Below, in pieces: positions 60,424 through 64,000 of a DNA stretch of 64,000 bases. A program made the position numbers and the translations under genes. The notes under the pieces are model-generated. The model saw only the letters and a program-made list of their open reading frames with translations. It was not told the DNA's origin and searched no databases. The stretch comes from Mycolicibacterium sp. CH28 (GTDB taxonomy: Bacteria > Actinomycetota > Actinomycetes > Mycobacteriales > Mycobacteriaceae): NCBI RefSeq assembly GCF_004745805.1, contig NZ_SRLQ01000027.1, forward strand, positions 1 through 64,000. Reading direction: 5' to 3'. Every line of letters starts with the position of its first letter. The first letter of the stretch is position 1.

Positions 60424-62190
60424 TCAAACGTCCAGGCGTGCAAATTGATTGCGCTGGTACAGATCCACTGAGCTCTGGCGTCTGAGCTTGCCACTTGTGG
60501 TCACCGGAATCGAACCAGGAGGCACCGGCACGACGTCCGCGGTCGCAATGCCATGCGCGTTCGAGATCGCCGCAGTGACCTCACGTTTGACGGCATCGAT
60601 CTTCTGCCTCGCCTCCTCGTCGGAATCACCCCGCTTCCTGATTTCCATCACGACGACCAGCTTCTCCACGCCGTCGTCGGGAACCGCGACCGCCACACAC
60701 CGTCCGCCGGTCACCTCCGTGACGGTCGCCTCGATGTCGTCCGGAGCATGGTTGCGGCCATAGATGATGAGCAGATCCTTGATGCGACCCACCACGAACA
60801 GCTCGCCGTCGGACATGAAGCCCACATCGCCGGTCCTCAACCAGGGGCTCTCGGGCGTGCCCGCTGAGGGGTCGACAAGCGTGGCACCGAAGGTGCGCGC
60901 GGTCTCCTCCGGCTTCTCCCAGTAGCCGGCGCTGACATTGTCACCGTGCACCCAGATCTCGCCGGTCTTCCCCTCCGGAACCTCGGTACGGGTCTCTGGA
61001 TCGACGATCCGCAGGACCGGCGAACGCGGGCTGATGGGGCCGCCGTAGCTGACCAGCGGAGTCCCATCGTCGCCGTCACAAGGCCTGGCCTCGCCGGCGG
61101 TCAGGGCCTCGGTATCGAAGTGGACGACCTTGATCGGATCTTCCGGCCTGGGCGTCGACATGTACAGCGTGGCCTCGGCCATCCCGTAGGACGGCTGTAT
61201 CACCCGTTCATCGAGATTGAAGCGCGCAAACCGGTCCGTGAAGCGCTTGATCGTCGCCGGCTGCACCCGCTCGGCGCCGCTTTGGATGGTGTGCACGCCG
61301 CCGAGGTCGAGGCCGGCCATGTCCTCATCGGAGGTCTTTCTAGCCGCCAGATCGAAGGCAAAGTTCGGCGCTGCGGTGAATGCGCACGGATTGGTCGCCA
61401 ACGACTGCATCCAGCGCGCCGGTCGCACCAAGAACGATGCCGGGCTGGTCAGCACCGCGCTTGTTCCCAGAACAATCGGCGAGCACACCCCCAGGATCAA
61501 TCCCAAGTCGTGAAAGAACGGCAGCCACGACACGAAGGTCAGGTCTGGCGGAGTGACACCCGCATGCCTCGAATAGTCGGTGGTGATCTGCTGCAGATTA
61601 GTGAAAAGGTTTGTGTACGAGACCATTACGCCGGCCGGCGAACGGGTCGAACCGGACGTGTACTGCAAGTAGGCAGTGTCGTGGGGATTTCCGCTCTCGT
61701 ACATCGCCGGCCCCCCGGGCCGCGCGGGAGCATCCAGATCCAGCAGATCAACCTCGATGATTGCCGGTGGCAATTGCCCGGGTTGTGCGGTGATACTCCG
61801 GCTTACCTCGGTTACGACGGTGGAAGTCGTGAGAACGGCAACCGGCGACGCGTCGCGCAGCACCGAATCAACCCGCTCGTCGGTAACCCCTCCCATCGGG
61901 ACCGAAAGGGGAGCCGGGATAACTCCGGCATGCAGCGCACCCAGAAAGGCAACGATGTATTCCAGCCCCTGGGGGGCAACGATCATCGCGCGATCGCCGG
62001 GCGACGCGCACGCGCTAAGAGCACGGGCAACGTTGGTCGCCCGCCTATACACCTGCGGCCAGGTGAGACTGACGGGGACGCCGGCCCAGTCCTGGTCGTA
62101 ATCAATAAAGGTGTACGCCGTGTCATCCGGCTGCAGGCTGGCGCGTTCGCGCAGCAGGGCCGGAAGAGATGCCTCAATCGCCTGTGTCAC
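60424..62190 (-). CDS. Long-chain fatty-acyl-AMP ligase (FAAL, FadD type)
   Basis: 588 residues from GTG 62190 ([20 protein letters not shown]), where family alignment begins; a GTG at 62235 would add 15 residues. FAALs activate fatty acids as acyl-AMP and hand them to polyketide synthases. Motifs: [37 protein letters not shown] (P-loop), [48 protein letters not shown] and [18 protein letters not shown], all close to FadD23/25/26/28. It is divergent from a Mas/Pks5-like synthase, as fadD28 is from mas and fadD23 from pks2. Confidence 0.93.
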   Translation of the reverse strand: MTQAIEASLPALLRERASLQPDDTAYTFIDYDQDWAGVPVSLTWPQVYRRATNVARALSACASPGDRAMIVAPQGLEYIVAFLGALHAGVIPAPLSVPMGGVTDERVDSVLRDASPVAVLTTSTVVTEVSRSITAQPGQLPPAIIEVDLLDLDAPARPGGPAMYESGNPHDTAYLQYTSGSTRSPAGVMVSYTNLFTNLQQITTDYSRHAGVTPPDLTFVSWLPFFHDLGLILGVCSPIVLGTSAVLTSPASFLVRPARWMQSLATNPCAFTAAPNFAFDLAARKTSDEDMAGLDLGGVHTIQSGAERVQPATIKRFTDRFARFNLDERVIQPSYGMAEATLYMSTPRPEDPIKVVHFDTEALTAGEARPCDGDDGTPLVSYGGPISPRSPVLRIVDPETRTEVPEGKTGEIWVHGDNVSAGYWEKPEETARTFGATLVDPSAGTPESPWLRTGDVGFMSDGELFVVGRIKDLLIIYGRNHAPDDIEATVTEVTGGRCVAVAVPDDGVEKLVVVMEIRKRGDSDEEARQKIDAVKREVTAAISNAHGIATADVVPVPPGSIPVTTSGKLRRQSSVDLYQRNQFARLDV

Positions 62191-62455
62191 GCGAAGCAAG
62201 TTATCAGTCGGAGCCGCTGCGCTGCCTTCGAACACATAAGTTGGAGCACCGTCCGCTTATTTGCGAATATCAAGCAAACCTCACCCGCGATGCATCGTCT
62301 GGGTCAATAATTGCCTTGCCTGGGTCGGGGGAACCAGAGCGTAGTCAAGCAGCGGACTCGAATGCGGATCGTTGCTGTGAGAAGACGGGATGGTTTCATT
62401 CGGTGCGATCGATGATCGGGCAAGCGGTTCGTGCGCGACCAACCCCCCGGCCAGT
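62191..62455. promoter_or_regulatory. Divergent intergenic region between FAAL and polyketide synthase genes
   Basis: About 265 bases with no gene. It must hold both promoters. No clear SigA promoter or strong palindrome was identified. Confidence 0.4.
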
Positions 62456-64000
62456 ATGAGCATCACATCCCCCACCCCGATTGCCGTTATCGGCATGGCC
62501 TGCCGGCTTCCCGGCGGTATCGAGTCCCCTGAGCAGCTGTGGGAGACCCTTCTCAGGGGAGATGATCTGGTCACCGAGGTGCCCCGCGATCGCTGGGACA
62601 ACGACGACTACTACGACCCAGAGCCCGGTGTGCCGGGCCGGTCCGTATCGAAGTGGGGTGCATTCCTCGACGATGTCGCCGGCTTCGACTCGGAGTTCTT
62701 CGGCATCAACGAAGACGAAGCCGCCGCCCTTGATCCGCAGCACCGCCTGCTGCTGGAAACTTCCTGGGAGGCGATGGAACATGCAGGTCTCACTCCGGAG
62801 GCGGTGAGAGACTCACTTACCGGGGTATTCACCGGGCTGACGCACTACGACTATCAAGCCGTGTCGGCTGACTCCGATGCCATGGTTGGACCATACGGCT
62901 TCTCGGGCAACACCTTCAGCATGGCGTCCGGGCGTATCGCCTACACCTTGGGAGTCCACGGTCCCGCGTTGGCGGTCGACACCGCATGTTCGTCCGGGCT
63001 GCTCGCGGTGCACATGGGATGCCGCAGCCTGAGCGAGGGCGAGAGCGACCTCGCGCTCGCCGGTGGTGCATACGTGATGCTGGACCCGCGCAAGTACATC
63101 GCGGGGACGGCAGCGGGCCACCTCTCACCGACCGGACGTTGTCACGCATTCGACGCTGCGGCCGACGGCTACGTAGGCGGTGAGGCATGCGCGATGGTGC
63201 TGCTCAAGCGCCTGCCGGATGCTCTGCGCGACGGTGACCGGGTCCTCGCTGTCATACGCGGCACGGCCGCCAACCAAGACGGCCACACCGTGAACATCTC
63301 CACCCCGTCGGTCACTGCCCAGACCGCGGTGTACCGGGCAGCACTGGCCGCCTCAGGCGTGGACCCAGGCAGCGTCGGCATGGTCGAGGCGCACGGCCCC
63401 GGCACTCCCGTCGGCGACCCGATCGAATACACCAGTCTGAGTGAGGTCTACGGCGTCGACGGGCCCTGTGCCCTCGGATCGGTGAAAACCAATTTCGGCC
63501 ACTCTCAGTCGGCCTCCGGCGCCATCGGCCTGATCAAGGCGATCCTCGCGCTGCAGCACGCGAGGATTCCGAAGAACCTGCACTTCACTCGTTTGCCGGC
63601 CGAATTGGCCCGCATCACCACGAAGTTGTTTGTGCCGCAGGAGACCACGCAGTGGCCGACCATCAGCCAGGGGCCCCGCCGCGCGGCGGTTTCGTCATAT
63701 GGATTGTCGGGAACCAACGTTCACGCCATCCTGGAACAGGCTCCTGAGCCAGCGGGGACGCAGACCGCGAGTGTCGACAATCCCGAAGCTTCAGCTGCAC
63801 CGCTGTTGTTCTCGCTGTCGTCTACCTCGGCAGAGGGCCTGCGGCGCACCGCCGACCGGTTGGCGCAGTGGGTGCAAGCACATGACGAGGTGGCACTGCC
63901 CGATCTCGCGTACACCCTGGCACGCCGACGTGCACACCGCCCGGTCCGGACCGCAGTCCACGCACGCAGTCGAGTGGAGCTCACCAAGTCGTTGCGGCAG
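62456..64000 (+). CDS. Mas/Pks5-like type I polyketide synthase, N-terminal part (runs off window)
   Basis: 515 codons are present, open to the window end; this gene has no stop here. The ketosynthase starts [17 protein letters not shown], with catalytic Cys178 in [13 protein letters not shown], His313 in [13 protein letters not shown] and His349 in [11 protein letters not shown]. The HGPGT form (not HGTGT) is the one I associate with mycobacterial Mas-type iterative synthases that make methyl-branched acids. A KS-to-acyltransferase linker ([19 protein letters not shown]) has begun. The expected AT-DH-ER-KR-ACP order lies beyond the window. Confidence 0.92.
   Translation, partial: MSITSPTPIAVIGMACRLPGGIESPEQLWETLLRGDDLVTEVPRDRWDNDDYYDPEPGVPGRSVSKWGAFLDDVAGFDSEFFGINEDEAAALDPQHRLLLETSWEAMEHAGLTPEAVRDSLTGVFTGLTHYDYQAVSADSDAMVGPYGFSGNTFSMASGRIAYTLGVHGPALAVDTACSSGLLAVHMGCRSLSEGESDLALAGGAYVMLDPRKYIAGTAAGHLSPTGRCHAFDAAADGYVGGEACAMVLLKRLPDALRDGDRVLAVIRGTAANQDGHTVNISTPSVTAQTAVYRAALAASGVDPGSVGMVEAHGPGTPVGDPIEYTSLSEVYGVDGPCALGSVKTNFGHSQSASGAIGLIKAILALQHARIPKNLHFTRLPAELARITTKLFVPQETTQWPTISQGPRRAAVSSYGLSGTNVHAILEQAPEPAGTQTASVDNPEASAAPLLFSLSSTSAEGLRRTADRLAQWVQAHDEVALPDLAYTLARRRAHRPVRTAVHARSRVELTKSLRQ

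Noticed and set aside
62169-62459. Plus-strand frame bridging the FAAL start and the PKS
   Set aside because: No family features; overlaps the FAAL coding start and the promoter region.

Overview
The window comes from a high-GC, fast-growing Mycobacterium (Mycolicibacterium type). Gene order matches two conserved mycobacterial blocks (the Rv1691-Rv1713 set and the Rv1292-Rv1315 set, by M. tuberculosis numbering). The c subunit, MurA and PyrG are clearly mycobacterial. The 16S rRNA has the short helix-18 form typical of rapid growers. Almost every gene, including the rRNA operon, lies on the minus strand.

Layout. (1) 1-4400 is accessory: the 3' end of an IS110-family transposase, a membrane-anchored esterase, tRNA-Pro(GGG), a TSUP permease, a nitroreductase and a small glycine-rich secreted protein. 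(2) 4444-22165 is housekeeping, transcribed right to left: a TPR protein, glycerol-3-phosphate phosphatase, tlyA, nadK, recN, steA, mctB, pyrG, a NUDIX enzyme, xerD, parA, scpA, scpB, rluB, cmk and der. Most neighbours overlap at stop/start codons. One secreted protein (15548-16618) faces the other way. (3) 22250-28123 is a 16S-23S-5S rRNA operon with at least two, probably three, promoters and two terminators. (4) 28123-42682 runs murA, a divergent PduO-type adenosyltransferase, a DUF2550 protein, the ATP synthase operon (with the b-delta fusion), wecA, sua5, prmC and prfA, followed by rpmE. (5) 43167-47500 is a small accessory insert between rpmE and rho: an acyl-CoA synthetase with a divergent TetR gene, a mycothiol-dependent-type enzyme divergent from a MarR gene across a perfect palindrome, and a lipoprotein. 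(6) 47510-56242 holds rho and the argS-lysA-hom-thrC-thrB operon. (7) 56375-64000 begins at tRNA-Arg(CCG) and is accessory. It contains a 14-bp duplication of the tRNA 3' end, a tandem pair of paralogous secreted glycine-rich repeat proteins with a shared promoter motif, and a fatty-acyl-AMP ligase divergent from a Mas/Pks5-like polyketide synthase that runs off the window.

The most interesting points are the tandem secreted solenoid-like proteins, the att-like scar at tRNA-Arg, and the rRNA operon. The operon has rrnA-type upstream context (murA) but rrnB-type downstream context (the Rv1691 homologue), which suggests a chromosomal rearrangement by recombination between two rRNA operons. No CRISPR array was seen.
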